A DNA stretch of 64,000 nt from Campylobacter pinnipediorum subsp. pinnipediorum (GTDB lineage Bacteria; Campylobacterota; Campylobacteria; Campylobacterales; Campylobacteraceae). The translations under genes were made by a program, and so were the position numbers. The stretch is from assembly GCF_002021925.1 (NCBI RefSeq), contig NZ_CP012546.1, positions 124,001-188,000 of the forward strand, written 5' to 3'. Shown in pieces: positions 10,258 through 20,089 of this stretch. The notes under the pieces are model-generated. The model was not told the origin of the DNA and ran no database searches. It worked only from the letters and a program-made list of their open reading frames with translations. The first letter of the stretch is position 1, and each line of letters starts with the position of its first letter.

Positions 10258-10351
10258 CTCTTTACGATAAAGGTGTCTATGACCTGCTTATAAGATTTTA
10301 TAAATCCTCTGTAAGTTTTGTTTTTATGTAAAGAGGTCGCGGGTTTGCGAC
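10258..10351 (+). promoter_or_regulatory. structured 5' leader of the S10 operon
   Basis: Distant arms CTCTTTAC (10258-10265) and GTAAAGAG (10328-10335) can pair and enclose a small hairpin AGGT/ACCT (10271-10285) and a TTATAA-type hairpin. Next to it is a compact hairpin GTCGC-GGGTTT-GCGAC (10336-10351), about 23 bases before the rpsJ ATG. In E. coli this operon's leader is the target of L4 autoregulation. Whether this leader does the same is inference; I recognise no known motif. Confidence 0.4.
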
Positions 10352-10374
10352 AAGTTCTTTAAAAAGGAAAAAAT

Positions 10375-10683
10375 ATGGAAAGAATTAGGTTAAAGCTAAA
10401 AGCTTATGACCATAGAGTTCTAGACCGCACAGTTGCAGCAATTGTAGAAGCTGTCAAAAGAACTGGTGCTGACGTTCGTGGTCCAGTGCCAATGCCTACG
10501 AAGACTAAACGCTACACAGTCTTAAAATCTCCACACGTAAACAAAGACTCACGTGAGCAGTTTGAGATGAGAATTCATGCTAGAATGCTTGACATTGTGG
10601 CAGCCACTCCAGAAACCGTAGATAGCTTAACAAAACTTGACTTAGCCCCTGAGGTTAATGTTGAAGTTCGTGCAATGAAGTAA
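10375..10683 (+). CDS. rpsJ: 30S ribosomal protein S10
   Basis: First gene of the ribosomal operon. 102 residues, the normal length, with the typical start [13 protein letters not shown] and the [12 protein letters not shown] segment of the extended loop that reaches into the 30S head. In other bacteria S10 (NusE) also joins NusB in transcription antitermination. Ribosome site AAAAAGG before the ATG; ten bases separate it from rplC. Confidence 0.98.
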   Translation: MERIRLKLKAYDHRVLDRTVAAIVEAVKRTGADVRGPVPMPTKTKRYTVLKSPHVNKDSREQFEMRIHARMLDIVAATPETVDSLTKLDLAPEVNVEVRAMK

Positions 10684-10693
10684 GGGGTGATAT

Positions 10694-11272
10694 ATGGAAT
10701 ATATCGTAGAAAAAATAGGTATGAGCAGAACAGTAGCTGCACAAAGCATACCAGTAACTTTGTTAAAACTTGTAGATACTAAAGTTTGCGAAATAGATGA
10801 AAATAAGCGTGCTATCGTTGCTTATGCTGATACTAAAGCAAATAACAAATCTATACAAGGTCAACAAAAAAAATACAATCTAACTGCCGAATTTAATAAA
10901 TTCGCAACAATTGAAGTAGCAAACTCAGAAGTTGGTGCTATTGATGTTACTCCACTTAGTGAAGCTAAGGTTTTAAAAGTTAGCTTTAACTCAAAAGGTA
11001 GAGGATATCAGGGTGTTGTAAAAAGACATGGTTTTGCTGGTGGTCCAAAAAGCCACGGTTCTAGATTTCACAGAAGACACGGTTCAATCGGTAACTGCGA
11101 ATGGCCTGGACGTGTTCAGCCTGGTATGAAAATGGCGGGACATATGGGTAATGAAAAAGTTACTGTTAAAAATGAACTAGTTAGCTTTGATAATGAAAAT
11201 GGAATTATCGTAGTAAAAGGTTGTGTGCCAGGTTATAATGGTGCAATGGGTAGAATAAGGATTGTAAAATGA
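10694..11272 (+). CDS. rplC: 50S ribosomal protein L3
   Basis: 192 residues. Contains the conserved [13 protein letters not shown] and GMKMAGHMG segments of the long loop that approaches the peptidyl transferase centre. It is an early assembly protein for 23S rRNA. Slightly shorter than the roughly 209-residue E. coli protein, mostly in the central loop. Overlaps rplD by four bases (ATGA). Confidence 0.98.
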   Translation: MEYIVEKIGMSRTVAAQSIPVTLLKLVDTKVCEIDENKRAIVAYADTKANNKSIQGQQKKYNLTAEFNKFATIEVANSEVGAIDVTPLSEAKVLKVSFNSKGRGYQGVVKRHGFAGGPKSHGSRFHRRHGSIGNCEWPGRVQPGMKMAGHMGNEKVTVKNELVSFDNENGIIVVKGCVPGYNGAMGRIRIVK

Positions 11273-11883
11273 GTAAAATTTGCGTATTAAATGATAAATT
11301 TGAAAAAGCTAGCGAGCTTGAACTTCCTGCAAGTTATGCAGAAGTAAATCCTCACAATCTTTATCTTTACGTAAAATCTTACTTAGCTTCTATGCGTGCA
11401 AATACAGCTCATACAAAGAGCCGTGCATTTGTAAGTGGTGGCGGTAAGAAACCTTGGAGACAAAAAGGTCGTGGTGGTGCTCGTGCAGGTTCAACTAGAA
11501 CGAATGTATGGGTAGGTGGTGCAGTTGCATTTGGTCCTACAAATAACAAAAACTACTTTCAAAAAGTTAATAAAAAACAAAAAAGACTTGCTCTTGAAGT
11601 TGCTCTTGCTCAAAAAGCAGAGGCTGGAAAACTTTTTGCTGTTGATAGCGTAGAAGTTCAATCAGGCAAAACAAAAGATGCAAATAAAATCATAAAATCT
11701 TTAAATTTGAGAGATGTGCTTGTTGTAAAAGATTTGCTTGATGACAAAACATTATTAGCGTTTAGAAATTTAGCAAATAGTTATGTTGTAGATGCAAGTG
11801 AAGTAAATGCTTACTTAGTAGCTACTTATAGTGCAGTTATAATTGAAAAAGCAGCACTTCAAACAATAACAAAAGAGGGCTAA
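11269..11883 (+). CDS. rplD: 50S ribosomal protein L4
   Basis: 204 residues with the conserved extended loop [15 protein letters not shown] that lines the exit tunnel. In E. coli L4 represses its own operon at the leader; the structured leader upstream of rpsJ makes that possible here but nothing in this gene proves it. Coupled to rplC by a four-base overlap and followed by rplW after one base. Confidence 0.98.
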   Translation: MSKICVLNDKFEKASELELPASYAEVNPHNLYLYVKSYLASMRANTAHTKSRAFVSGGGKKPWRQKGRGGARAGSTRTNVWVGGAVAFGPTNNKNYFQKVNKKQKRLALEVALAQKAEAGKLFAVDSVEVQSGKTKDANKIIKSLNLRDVLVVKDLLDDKTLLAFRNLANSYVVDASEVNAYLVATYSAVIIEKAALQTITKEG

Positions 11884-11884
11884 A

Positions 11885-12166
11885 ATGGCAGATATAACTG
11901 ATATCAAAACAATTATTTATACAGAAAAAACTCTTGGCCTTCAAGAAAATGGTGTTGTTGTTATACAAACTTCACCAAGAGTTACAAAAAATGGCTTAAA
12001 AGAAGTTTTAAAAGAATATTTTGGTGTAACGCCACTTCAAGTAAATTCTCTAAGAGTGAATGGAAAAGTGAAGCGTTTTAGAGGAAGAATTGGCGTAAGA
12101 GATGATGTTAAGAAATTTTACGTTAAATTACCTGAAGGCGTAAGCCTAGAAAATACGGAGGCATAA
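11885..12166 (+). CDS. rplW: 50S ribosomal protein L23
   Basis: 93 residues, the family's usual size. L23 sits at the tunnel exit and is the docking site for trigger factor and SRP. Recognisable segments are [12 protein letters not shown] near the N-terminus and [18 protein letters not shown] in the rRNA-binding loop. One base separates it from each neighbour in the operon. Confidence 0.97.
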   Translation: MADITDIKTIIYTEKTLGLQENGVVVIQTSPRVTKNGLKEVLKEYFGVTPLQVNSLRVNGKVKRFRGRIGVRDDVKKFYVKLPEGVSLENTEA

Positions 12167-12167
12167 A

Positions 12168-13001
12168 ATGGCTATAAAATCATATAAACCATATACTCCT
12201 AGCCGTAGATATATGACAGGATTAAGTTCAGAAGATATTACAGCAAAACCAAGCGTAAGAGGACTTCTTGTTAAGATACCAGCAACTGGTGGTAGAAATA
12301 ACAATGGTCGTATAACTTCAAGACATAAAGAAGCTGGTGCTAAAAAACTTTATCGTATTATAGACTTTAAGCGCCGCAAATTTGATATTGAAGGTAAGGT
12401 TGAAGCTATTGAATACGATCCAAACAGAAATTGTCGTATAGCACTTATATCATACAAAGATGGTGAAAAAAGATATATCATTAGACCTAGCGGTTTAAAT
12501 GTTGGTGATATTATCTCTTCTGCAGAAGACAAATCACTTGACATCAAGCCTGGTAATGCTATGAAATTAAGATTTATACCAGTTGGTACAATCGTTCATA
12601 ACATAGAGCTTAAGCCTGGTAAAGGTGCACAAATAGCTCGTTCAGCTGGTGGATATGCTCAGCTTATGGGTAAAGAAGAAAAATATGTAATCTTAAGAAT
12701 GCCAAGTGGCGAAATGAGACAAGTATTAGCTGAATGTATGGCAAGTATCGGTGTTGTTGGTAACGAAGATTGGGCTAACATCACAATAGGAAAAGCGGGA
12801 AGAAATAGACATAGAGGTATTCGCCCTCAAACTCGTGGTTCTGCGATGAACCCAGTTGATCACCCACACGGCGGTGGTGAAGGTAAGAAAAACTCAGGAC
12901 GTCACCCTGTTACTCCTTGGGGTAAACCAACTAAAGGTGCTAAGACTCGCCGTAAAAAAGCTAGCGATAAGCTTATAATTTCAAGAAGGAAAGGAAAATA
13001 G
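12168..13001 (+). CDS. rplB: 50S ribosomal protein L2
   Basis: 277 residues. Needed for subunit association and peptidyl transferase centre structure. Contains the diagnostic [13 protein letters not shown] with the conserved histidine and the basic C-terminal tail [20 protein letters not shown]-terminal [14 protein letters not shown] is typical of the epsilonproteobacterial protein. Between rplW and rpsS. Confidence 0.98.
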   Translation: MAIKSYKPYTPSRRYMTGLSSEDITAKPSVRGLLVKIPATGGRNNNGRITSRHKEAGAKKLYRIIDFKRRKFDIEGKVEAIEYDPNRNCRIALISYKDGEKRYIIRPSGLNVGDIISSAEDKSLDIKPGNAMKLRFIPVGTIVHNIELKPGKGAQIARSAGGYAQLMGKEEKYVILRMPSGEMRQVLAECMASIGVVGNEDWANITIGKAGRNRHRGIRPQTRGSAMNPVDHPHGGGEGKKNSGRHPVTPWGKPTKGAKTRRKKASDKLIISRRKGK

Positions 13002-13003
13002 AG

Positions 13004-13285
13004 ATGGCAAGATCACTCAAAAAAGGTCCTTTCGTAGATGAGCATGTAATGAAAAAAGTTGTTTCTGCTAAAAGCGCAAACGACAATAAACCAATCAAAA
13101 CATGGTCAAGACGCAGTACGATTGTGCCTGAAATGATTGGATTAACTTTTAATGTTCATAACGGTAAAAGTTTTATACCTGTATATGTAACAGAAAACCA
13201 CATTGGTTATAAACTTGGCGAATTTTCTCCAACACGCACATTTAAGGGTCACAAAGGCTCAGTGCAGAAAAAAATAGGCAAGTAA
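13004..13285 (+). CDS. rpsS: 30S ribosomal protein S19
   Basis: 93 residues, starting [15 protein letters not shown] and containing [15 protein letters not shown] and [13 protein letters not shown], all diagnostic. S19 lies in the 30S head near the A-site tRNA and intersubunit bridges. Two bases after rplB. Confidence 0.98.
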   Translation: MARSLKKGPFVDEHVMKKVVSAKSANDNKPIKTWSRRSTIVPEMIGLTFNVHNGKSFIPVYVTENHIGYKLGEFSPTRTFKGHKGSVQKKIGK

Positions 13286-13295
13286 GGTGGAAGTC

Positions 13296-13625
13296 ATGAG
13301 TAAATCAATAATAAAATTTGTAAGACTTTCTCCAACAAAAGCTAGACTTATAGCTCGTGAGGTTCAAGGAATGAATGCTGAACTTGCTCTTGCAAGCCTT
13401 CAATTTATGCCAAATCGTGGAGCTAAATTTATAGCAAATGCTATTAGTTCAGCTGTAGCTAATGGCGGTTTTGAGCCAGAAGAGGTTGTTGTAAGTAGTT
13501 GTCGCGTTGATGCAGGTCCAGTTCTTAAGAGATTTAGACCAAGAGCAAGAGGAAGTGCGAGTAGAATTCGCAAACCAACTTCTCATATATTGGTAGAAGT
13601 ATCAAAAGCACAGAAGGAAGCATAA
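13296..13625 (+). CDS. rplV: 50S ribosomal protein L22
   Basis: Start placed at the ATG at 13296 ([18 protein letters not shown], 109 residues). An upstream GTG at 13287 would add three residues but leaves no room for a ribosome site, whereas AAGGTGG lies properly before 13296. L22 has the tunnel-lining beta-hairpin, seen here as [20 protein letters not shown]. The Lys-rich tail I recall from the C. jejuni protein is almost missing. Confidence 0.96.
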   Translation: MSKSIIKFVRLSPTKARLIAREVQGMNAELALASLQFMPNRGAKFIANAISSAVANGGFEPEEVVVSSCRVDAGPVLKRFRPRARGSASRIRKPTSHILVEVSKAQKEA

Positions 13626-13626
13626 T

Positions 13627-14325
13627 ATGGGACAAAAAGTAAATCCGATAGGTCTTAGACTTGGTATAAATCGTAATTGGGAATCAAGATGGTTTCCTGC
13701 TAAAGAAAGTCTTGCTGAAAGCATAGGTGAAGATTATAAAATTCGTGCTTTTTTAAAGAAAAAACTATATTATGCAGGAATTAGTCAAATTTTAATAGAA
13801 AGAACAGCTAAAAAACTTCGTGTTACAGTTGTTGCTGCTCGTCCTGGTATCATCATCGGTAAAAAAGGACAAGATGTTGAAATATTAAAAAATGATGTTG
13901 CAAAATTAATCGGCAAAGATGTTAATATCAACATCAAAGAGGAAAGAAAAGCGCAAGCATCAGCTCAATTAGCAGCTGAAAATGTTGCTATGCAACTTGA
14001 GCGTCGTGTTGCTTTCCGTCGTGCAATGAAAAAAGTTATTCAAGGTGCTCAAAAGTCTGGTGCTAAAGGTATTAAAATATCAGTAGCTGGACGTTTAGGT
14101 GGTGCAGAAATGGCTAGAACAGAATGGTATCTAGAAGGCCGTGTTCCACTTCATACACTTAGAGCAAAGATTGATTATGGTTTTGCTGAAGCACATACAA
14201 CTTATGGAAACATAGGTATTAAAGTATGGATATTCAAAGGTGAGGTTCTTCAAAAAGGCGTTCAAGCTGACAAAACTGAAGATGATGCACCAAAAAAACC
14301 ACGTAGAGCAAGAAGAGGTAAATAG
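13627..14325 (+). CDS. rpsC: 30S ribosomal protein S3
   Basis: 232 residues with an N-terminal KH domain ([18 protein letters not shown], GxxG loop GKKG) and the C-terminal S3 domain ([20 protein letters not shown]). S3 is part of the mRNA entry pore and helicase centre. The tail is short and basic ([10 protein letters not shown]). One base after rplV. Confidence 0.98.
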   Translation: MGQKVNPIGLRLGINRNWESRWFPAKESLAESIGEDYKIRAFLKKKLYYAGISQILIERTAKKLRVTVVAARPGIIIGKKGQDVEILKNDVAKLIGKDVNINIKEERKAQASAQLAAENVAMQLERRVAFRRAMKKVIQGAQKSGAKGIKISVAGRLGGAEMARTEWYLEGRVPLHTLRAKIDYGFAEAHTTYGNIGIKVWIFKGEVLQKGVQADKTEDDAPKKPRRARRGK

Positions 14326-14327
14326 TT

Positions 14328-14753
14328 ATGTTGATGCCTAAAAGAACGAAATTTCGTAAGCAAATGAAAGGGCGTAACCGCGGCTATGCAACTCGTGGTG
14401 CAAGTTTATCAACTGGTGAATTTGCTATAAAAGCAGTTGAAGCTGGTAGAGTAAACTCACGCCAAATAGAGGCCGCTCGTCAAGCACTTACTCGTCATGT
14501 TAAAAGACAGGCAAAAATTTGGATTAGAGTGTTTCCAGATAAACCACTAACCAAAAAGCCACTTCAAACTCGTATGGGTAAAGGTAAAGCAGGTGTTGAA
14601 GAATGGGTAATGAATATTAAGCCTGGTCGTATAATTTATGAAATGGCTGGTGTTAGTGAAGAGCTTGCAAAAGAAGCACTAACTTTAGCGATGCATAAAT
14701 TGCCATTTAAGACAAAATTTGTAACGCGAGAGAGTGAAAATGAAATATACTGA
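14328..14753 (+). CDS. rplP: 50S ribosomal protein L16
   Basis: 141 residues beginning [19 protein letters not shown], the usual start of the family. L16 contacts A-site tRNA and helps organise the peptidyl transferase region. [21 protein letters not shown] and the [12 protein letters not shown] segment are diagnostic. It overlaps the rpmC start. Confidence 0.98.
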   Translation: MLMPKRTKFRKQMKGRNRGYATRGASLSTGEFAIKAVEAGRVNSRQIEAARQALTRHVKRQAKIWIRVFPDKPLTKKPLQTRMGKGKAGVEEWVMNIKPGRIIYEMAGVSEELAKEALTLAMHKLPFKTKFVTRESENEIY

Positions 14754-14925
14754 GTTGAAAGAAAAAAGCGTTACTGAGTTAAACGCTATGCTAAAAGAGA
14801 AGAAGGTGCTTTTATTTACACTAAAGCAAAAGTTAAAAACTATGCAGTTAAGTAACCCTAATGAGATAGGTGCTGTGAAAAAAGAGATAGCACAAATCAA
14901 TACTGCAATTAGTGCTTCAAAGTAA
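14740..14925 (+). CDS. rpmC: 50S ribosomal protein L29
   Basis: Start taken at the ATG at 14740 ([10 protein letters not shown], 61 residues), matching the family, rather than a GTG six bases earlier. It overlaps the end of rplP by 14 bases, with GAGAG inside rplP as the ribosome site. Two helices with the conserved [18 protein letters not shown]29 stands next to L23 at the tunnel exit. Confidence 0.96.
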   Translation: MKYTELKEKSVTELNAMLKEKKVLLFTLKQKLKTMQLSNPNEIGAVKKEIAQINTAISASK

Positions 14926-14935
14926 GGGGTAAAAG

Positions 14936-15187
14936 ATGGCATTAAAAAGAGAAATTCAAGGCGTAGTTTTACAAAAAGCTGGAGACAAAACAGCTACTAT
15001 TTTGGTTGAAAGACGCGTTATGCATCCAAGATACCACAAATTTGTAAAGCGCTTTAAAAAATATTTAGTTCATGATGAAAAAAATGAAACAAAAGCAGGC
15101 GATACTGTTGTAGCAATAGAATGCAGACCAATTTCAGCACGCAAAAGTTTTAGATTAAAAGCTATTGTTGCAAAGGGAGTTGAATAA
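14936..15187 (+). CDS. rpsQ: 30S ribosomal protein S17
   Basis: 83 residues, OB-fold. Typical segments are [38 protein letters not shown] and [20 protein letters not shown]. Early-binding 16S rRNA protein. The stop overlaps the rplN start by one base; AAGGGG precedes its ATG. Confidence 0.97.
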   Translation: MALKREIQGVVLQKAGDKTATILVERRVMHPRYHKFVKRFKKYLVHDEKNETKAGDTVVAIECRPISARKSFRLKAIVAKGVE

Positions 15188-15555
15188 TGATTCAAAGTTT
15201 TACAAGACTTGCGGTTGCTGATAACAGCGGTGCAAAAGAATTAATGTGTATAAAAGTTTTAGGTGGTAGCAAAAGAAGATATGCGACACTTGGAGATATT
15301 ATTATTTGCTCTGTAAAAAAGGCTCTTCCAAACGGTAAGATCAAAAAAGGTCAAGTTGTAAAAGCTGTTGTTGTTAGAACAAAAAAAGAGGTTCATAGAG
15401 ATAATGGCTCTCTTATCAGATTTGATGAGAACGCTGCTGTTATACTTGATAACAAAAGAGAACCTGTTGGAACACGTATATTTGGACCTGTTGGCCGTGA
15501 AGTTAGATATGCTAACTTTATGAAAATTGTTTCACTAGCACCGGAGGTTCTATAA
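15187..15555 (+). CDS. rplN: 50S ribosomal protein L14
   Basis: 122 residues, the invariant length. [22 protein letters not shown] and [11 protein letters not shown] are diagnostic. L14 forms an intersubunit bridge and in other bacteria binds the silencing factor RsfS. Overlaps both neighbours by one base. Confidence 0.98.
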   Translation: MIQSFTRLAVADNSGAKELMCIKVLGGSKRRYATLGDIIICSVKKALPNGKIKKGQVVKAVVVRTKKEVHRDNGSLIRFDENAAVILDNKREPVGTRIFGPVGREVRYANFMKIVSLAPEVL

Positions 15556-15791
15556 TGGCAAATGTTAAATTTAAAATCAAAAAAGGTGACACTGTAAAAG
15601 TTATAGCTGGCGACGACAAAGGAAAAACAGGTAAAGTTTTATCTGTTATTGCTAAAAAAGGTCAAGTTATAGTTGAAGGTTGCAAAATTGCAAAAAAAGC
15701 TATAAAGCCAAGCGAAAAAACTCCAAATGGTGGACATATCAATAAAGAGATGCCAATAGATATCTCAAATGTTGCGAAAGTTGAGGAGTAA
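15555..15791 (+). CDS. rplX: 50S ribosomal protein L24
   Basis: 78 residues, with the KOW motif [20 protein letters not shown] near the N-terminus. A shorter version than the roughly 104-residue E. coli protein, as is common in this class. An assembly initiator for the 50S subunit. Overlaps rplN by one base; five bases to rplE. Confidence 0.97.
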   Translation: MANVKFKIKKGDTVKVIAGDDKGKTGKVLSVIAKKGQVIVEGCKIAKKAIKPSEKTPNGGHINKEMPIDISNVAKVEE

Positions 15792-15796
15792 GAGCT

Positions 15797-16339
15797 ATGA
15801 GATTAAAAGAGAAATATAACGAAAGTATCAAAGCAGCTCTAACAAAAGAATTTGATATTAAAAATCCTATGCTTATTCCTGCTATAGAGAAAGTTGTTAT
15901 AAGTGTTGGTGCTAATGATTCTGCAAAGGATCAAAAGATACTTCAAAATATGGCTGATACTATATCTTTGATAGCTGGACAAAAAGCTGTTATTTGTAAT
16001 GCAAAAAAATCTGTTGCAGGTTTTAAGGTTCGTGAAGGTTACCCTGTTGGTATCAAGGTAACATTAAGAAAAGACCGTATGTATGCATTTTTAGATAAGC
16101 TTATAAGTGTAGCATTACCAAGAGTTAAAGACTTCCGTGGACTTTCTAGAAGTGGTTTTGATGGAAGAGGAAACTATAACTTTGGTCTTAATGAACAACT
16201 TATGTTTCCTGAAGTTGAGTATGATAAAATACTAAGAACACACGGTATGAACATAACTATAGCTACAACAGCTAAGAACGATAAAGAGGCATTCAAATTG
16301 TTAGAGTTATTTGGTATGCCATTTGCAAAAGGAAAGTAA
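15797..16339 (+). CDS. rplE: 50S ribosomal protein L5
   Basis: 180 residues. Binds 5S rRNA and contacts P-site tRNA. Signatures are [29 protein letters not shown] and [21 protein letters not shown]. One base separates its stop from the rpsN ATG at 16341. Confidence 0.98.
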   Translation: MRLKEKYNESIKAALTKEFDIKNPMLIPAIEKVVISVGANDSAKDQKILQNMADTISLIAGQKAVICNAKKSVAGFKVREGYPVGIKVTLRKDRMYAFLDKLISVALPRVKDFRGLSRSGFDGRGNYNFGLNEQLMFPEVEYDKILRTHGMNITIATTAKNDKEAFKLLELFGMPFAKGK

Positions 16340-16340
16340 G

Positions 16341-16526
16341 ATGGCAAAAAAATCAATGATAGCAAAAGCTGCTCGCAAGCCTAAATTTAAAGTGCGCGGC
16401 TATACAAGATGTCAAATTTGCGGTCGTCCGCACTCTGTTTATAAAGATTTTGGAATTTGTCGTGTTTGCCTAAGAAAAATGGCTAATGAAGGACTAATAC
16501 CAGGTCTTAAAAAAGCAAGTTGGTAA
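16341..16526 (+). CDS. rpsN: 30S ribosomal protein S14, zinc-binding type
   Basis: Start at the ATG at 16341 ([16 protein letters not shown], 61 residues), with GGAAAG before it. Carries two cysteine pairs, CQIC and CRVC, so it is the short zinc-ribbon (C+) form rather than the 101-residue zinc-free form. An upstream in-frame extension into rplE is not needed. Confidence 0.97.
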   Translation: MAKKSMIAKAARKPKFKVRGYTRCQICGRPHSVYKDFGICRVCLRKMANEGLIPGLKKASW

Positions 16527-16535
16527 GGAATAAAT

Positions 16536-16931
16536 ATGTTAAATGATTTAATAGCAGACGGACTAACACGCATAAGAAATGCTGCAATGAGAAAGCTTGA
16601 AACTGCTAAGCTTTTACACTCTAAAGTTGTTGAGGCTACTTTAAATGTTTTGGCGCAAAAAGGTTATATTGAAAGCTTTAACGTTGTTGAAGAAGACAAT
16701 AAGAAATTTATAAATGTTGTGTTAAAATACGATGAGTATGGCAGAAGTGTAATAAACGAGCTAAAAAGAGTTTCTACACCAGGACGTAGAGTATATCAAG
16801 GTAAAGATGATATAAAACGTTTTAAAAATGGTTACGGAACTATCGTAGTTAGTACTAGCAAAGGCGTTATGAGTGGTATAGAAGCTCACAAAGCTGGCGT
16901 TGGTGGCGAAATCATCTGCACAGTTTGGTAA
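16536..16931 (+). CDS. rpsH: 30S ribosomal protein S8
   Basis: 131 residues with the typical start [19 protein letters not shown] and the C-terminal [27 protein letters not shown]8 binds the central domain of 16S rRNA, and in E. coli represses the spc operon. It is followed by the largest gap in this ribosomal operon (126 bases), which contains several hairpins. Confidence 0.98.
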   Translation: MLNDLIADGLTRIRNAAMRKLETAKLLHSKVVEATLNVLAQKGYIESFNVVEEDNKKFINVVLKYDEYGRSVINELKRVSTPGRRVYQGKDDIKRFKNGYGTIVVSTSKGVMSGIEAHKAGVGGEIICTVW

Positions 16932-16937
16932 TAAAAT

Positions 16938-17035
16938 AAAAAGCTTGGTTTTATACTAGGCTTTTTAAAGTTTTTGTCTTAAAAGACAATCAATTTTACG
17001 GCATTGTGGTGTTGATTCTTGATTGTAAAAACACC
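16938..17035 (+). promoter_or_regulatory. structured region between rpsH and rplF
   Basis: Hairpin 1: 16938-16948 pairs over 11 bases (two G-U) with 16956-16966, loop TTTTATA, followed after three A by a T-run, so it looks like a terminator or attenuator. Hairpin 2: TTGTCTT/AAGACAA (16976-16991). A competing pairing, ACAATCAA (16986-16993) with TTGATTGT (17019-17026), shares bases with hairpin 2. Hairpin 3: GGTGTT/AACACC (17008-17013 with 17030-17035). A ribosome site AAGGA and the rplF ATG follow. Neighbouring spacings in the operon are mostly 0-15 bases. The regulatory role is inferred. Confidence 0.45.
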
Positions 17036-17057
17036 CTAGACAAGTAAAAGGAAAATA

Positions 17058-17594
17058 ATGTCACGTATAGGAAAACAGCCGATATCTATCCCATCAGGTG
17101 TAGATGTTAGCTTTGAAAATAATGTCCTTAAATTTAAAAAGGGCAATAGCGTAAAAGAGCTTGATACTAAAGGTAACGTTGAAGTAAAAATAGAAAACAA
17201 TGAAGTTGTTTTCTCTTCTAAGGGCGACGATAGACAAAGTAGAGCATATTGGGGAACTTATAGAGCTTTAACTAACAATATAATAATCGGACTAACTCAA
17301 GGTTTTACAAGACAACTTGAGATAAATGGTGTTGGTTATAAAGCAGCTGTAAAAGGAAAAATTCTAGAATTAGCTTTAGGTTTTTCTCACCTTGTAAATT
17401 ATGAACTACCTGAGGGCATAGAAGCAACTGTTGAAAGAAACGTTATCACCTTAAAAGGAAATGATAAACAAGTTATTGGTCAAGCAGCAGCTCAAATTAG
17501 AGGTTTTAGACCACCTGAGCCATATAAAGGAAAAGGTGTTAAATATCTAGAAGAACGTATAATCCGCAAAGCGGGTAAAACATCTAAGAAGTAA
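17058..17594 (+). CDS. rplF: 50S ribosomal protein L6
   Basis: 178 residues, two similar domains as in all L6. [15 protein letters not shown] start and the C-terminal [18 protein letters not shown] are diagnostic. It lies near the factor-binding site. It is the first gene after the structured 126-base gap, so its level may be uncoupled from the genes before it. Confidence 0.98.
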   Translation: MSRIGKQPISIPSGVDVSFENNVLKFKKGNSVKELDTKGNVEVKIENNEVVFSSKGDDRQSRAYWGTYRALTNNIIIGLTQGFTRQLEINGVGYKAAVKGKILELALGFSHLVNYELPEGIEATVERNVITLKGNDKQVIGQAAAQIRGFRPPEPYKGKGVKYLEERIIRKAGKTSKK

Positions 17595-17604
17595 GGGATA
17601 AGTA

Positions 17605-17961
17605 ATGACAGCAAAAGTATTAAAAAGAAAACTTGCTCTTAGAATTAAGAGAAAAAAGAGGGTTAGATCTAAAATTTCAGGTTGCGAGCAAAATCCAAGA
17701 ATCTCTATTTTTAAATCAAATAGAACTCTATATGTTCAAGCTATAAATGATGTAACTGCTACAACAATAGCTTCAGCTAATGGTAAAAAACTAGGAATAA
17801 AAGCAAACAAAGAAGGTGCTGCAATTATCGCTAAAGAATTTGCTAACACTTTAAAAGCAAAAGGTATTAGTGCCGGTGTATTTGACAGAAATGGCTATTT
17901 GTATCATGGTGTTGTTGCAGCATTTGCTGACGCATTAAGAGAAAATGGCATCAAGCTATAA
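17605..17961 (+). CDS. rplR: 50S ribosomal protein L18
   Basis: 118 residues, with [22 protein letters not shown] and the C-terminal [24 protein letters not shown] typical of the 5S rRNA-binding protein L18. Basic N-terminus ([16 protein letters not shown]). Ten bases after rplF. Confidence 0.98.
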   Translation: MTAKVLKRKLALRIKRKKRVRSKISGCEQNPRISIFKSNRTLYVQAINDVTATTIASANGKKLGIKANKEGAAIIAKEFANTLKAKGISAGVFDRNGYLYHGVVAAFADALRENGIKL

Positions 17962-17976
17962 CCCAAAGGAAAATCA

Positions 17977-18420
17977 ATGCAAAAGTATAATAAAGAAGAA
18001 TTCGAAGAAGTAATTGTTGATATCGGAAGGGTTACAAAGGTTGTAAAAGGTGGACGTAGATTCAGATTTACAGCGCTTGTTGTAGTTGGAAATAGAAATG
18101 GCTTGGTTGGCTTTGGATATGGTAAAGCAAAAGAAGTTCCTGATGCTATGCGTAAAGCTATAGATGATGCATTTAAAAACATTATCAATGTTAAGCTAAA
18201 GGGTTCTACTATACCTCACGATATTGAAGTTAAATATAACGCTAGCCGTGTTTTATTACGTCCAGCTAGTGAAGGTACTGGTGTTATAGCTGGTGGTAGT
18301 ACTCGTCCTATCTTAGAACTTGCTGGCGTTAAGGATATTTTAACTAAATCTCTGGGCTCAAACAACTCTGCAAACGTTGTTCGTGCTACTATAAAAGCAC
18401 TTAGCATGCTTAAAGGATAA
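17977..18420 (+). CDS. rpsE: 30S ribosomal protein S5
   Basis: 147 residues with the N-terminal dsRNA-binding-like S5 domain ([25 protein letters not shown]) and the C-terminal half with [16 protein letters not shown]5 contributes to decoding accuracy. rpmD (L30), which follows rpsE in E. coli, is absent here and rplO follows directly, as usual for this class. Confidence 0.98.
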   Translation: MQKYNKEEFEEVIVDIGRVTKVVKGGRRFRFTALVVVGNRNGLVGFGYGKAKEVPDAMRKAIDDAFKNIINVKLKGSTIPHDIEVKYNASRVLLRPASEGTGVIAGGSTRPILELAGVKDILTKSLGSNNSANVVRATIKALSMLKG

Positions 18421-18425
18421 GAAAT

Positions 18426-18827
18426 ATGGCATTAGAAAAATTAACCCCAGCACCAGGCTCAACAAGAGAAATCAAAAGATTGGGTCGTGGTCAAGGAAGT
18501 GGACAAGGCAAAACAGCTGGTAAAGGTCACAAAGGTCAAAGAGCAAGAAAAGGTTATAATGAGAAGCGTGGTTTTGAGGGTGGACAACAACCTCTTCAAA
18601 GACGTCTTCCTAAAGTAGGCTTTACTTCAAAATTTGAAAAACCTTACGCTATAAATGTTGAAAAAATAACAGCTATAAAAGAGTTAAGTGAAATTACTAT
18701 AGCTACTATAGCTTCTGTTCATAAAATTTCAAAAAGCGTAAATAAAATCAAACTTATCGGAGCTAGTGCAAAAGATCTTGCTTCAAAAGTAAAAGACAGT
18801 AACGTTATCGTTAGCGGACAAAAGTAA
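18426..18827 (+). CDS. rplO: 50S ribosomal protein L15
   Basis: 133 residues, starting with [20 protein letters not shown] and the Gly/Lys-rich [18 protein letters not shown] loop typical of L15, then [15 protein letters not shown]. Late 50S assembly protein. The stop overlaps the secY ATG by one base. Confidence 0.98.
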   Translation: MALEKLTPAPGSTREIKRLGRGQGSGQGKTAGKGHKGQRARKGYNEKRGFEGGQQPLQRRLPKVGFTSKFEKPYAINVEKITAIKELSEITIATIASVHKISKSVNKIKLIGASAKDLASKVKDSNVIVSGQK

Positions 18828-20089
18828 TGAATAAAGCATTGACCAACAAGATATTAATCACGTTGGCATTTTTATTTGCATATAGGATACTGGCTTATGT
18901 GCCAGTTCCTGGCGTTAATGTAGATGTGATTAAAGATTTTTTTAACTCAAACAGCAGTAACGCACTAGGTTTATTTAATATGTTTAGCGGTAAAGCCGCT
19001 GAGCGTCTTAGTATTATATCTCTTGGAATTATGCCATACATCACAGCTTCAATTATCATGGAGCTATTAGCAGCTACTTTCCCAAATTTGGCTAAGCTAA
19101 AAAAAGAGCGTGATGGTATGCAAAAATACATGCAAATCATTAGATATGCAACTATAGTTATAACAATCGTTCAAGCTATTGGTGTTAGTGTAGGGCTACA
19201 AAGTCTTAACGGACAAAATGGCGAACAAGCTATTATGATAGATATGAACTTATTTATAGCGATAGCGGCTGCTTCTATGCTTACTGGAACAATGCTTCTT
19301 ATGTGGATAGGTGAGCAAATAACACAAAGAGGTATAGGAAACGGTATAAGCTTGATAATTTTTGCTGGTATAGTTTCTGGAATTCCAAGTGCGATAAGTG
19401 GAACTATAAACTTAGTAAATACCGGCGAGATGAATTTCTTAGCTGTTATAGGTATTTTCCTAATTGTTTTATTAACTATAGGTATTATTATCTTTGTTGA
19501 AATGGGAGAGAGACGTATTCCTATCTCATATTCACGTAAAGTAGTAATGCAAAATCAAAACAAGAGAATAATGAACTATATACCTATAAAAGTCAATTTA
19601 AGTGGTGTTATTCCACCTATTTTTGCTAGTGCGATTTTGATGTTTCCAAGCACAATAATGCAAGCAAGTACAAATTCATACGTTCAAGCGGTTTATGACT
19701 TTTTAAACCCAAATAGCTATGTATTTAACTTTTTAACATTTTTATTTATATTGTTTTTCGCATATTTTTATGCTTCTATAACCTTTAACACAAAAGATAT
19801 AAGTGAGAATTTAAAAAGACAAGGTGGTTTTATACCTGGTGTTAGACCCGGAGAAAATACAGCACATTATCTAAATGAAGTTGCTAGTAGGCTTACTTTT
19901 AGTGGTGCTATTTATTTAGGTTTGATATCTACATTGCCTTGGGTATTGGTTAAATTTATGGGTGTTCCATTTTATTTTGGAGGTACTTCTGTGCTAATTG
20001 TTGTTTCTGTTGCGCTTGACACAATGAGACGTATAGAGGCTCAAATTTATATGAATAAATATCAAACTTTAAGTGCGGTAGGCTTATAA
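18827..20089 (+). CDS. secY: protein translocase subunit SecY
   Basis: 420 residues with about ten membrane helices. Forms the SecYEG channel for secreted and membrane proteins. Signatures are ALGLFNMFSGKAAERLSIISLGIMPYI around the plug and TM2, WIGEQITQRGIGNGISL, and the cytoplasmic loop GGFIPGVRPGENT. Overlaps rplO and map by one base each. Confidence 0.98.
   Translation: MNKALTNKILITLAFLFAYRILAYVPVPGVNVDVIKDFFNSNSSNALGLFNMFSGKAAERLSIISLGIMPYITASIIMELLAATFPNLAKLKKERDGMQKYMQIIRYATIVITIVQAIGVSVGLQSLNGQNGEQAIMIDMNLFIAIAAASMLTGTMLLMWIGEQITQRGIGNGISLIIFAGIVSGIPSAISGTINLVNTGEMNFLAVIGIFLIVLLTIGIIIFVEMGERRIPISYSRKVVMQNQNKRIMNYIPIKVNLSGVIPPIFASAILMFPSTIMQASTNSYVQAVYDFLNPNSYVFNFLTFLFILFFAYFYASITFNTKDISENLKRQGGFIPGVRPGENTAHYLNEVASRLTFSGAIYLGLISTLPWVLVKFMGVPFYFGGTSVLIVVSVALDTMRRIEAQIYMNKYQTLSAVGL

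Larger units (their letters stand above)
9990..10374. other. 385-base intergenic region upstream of the S10 operon
   Basis: No gene is visible. It holds the start region of the minus-strand hypothetical gene, a perfect 11-bp hairpin at 10163-10189, the rpsJ promoter at 10223-10251 and a structured leader at 10258-10351, each listed separately. The first 150 bases are very AT-rich without further recognisable signals. Confidence 0.7.

Noticed and set aside
14734-14739. GTG start for rpmC
   Set aside because: The family begins MKYTE, which is the ATG at 14740.
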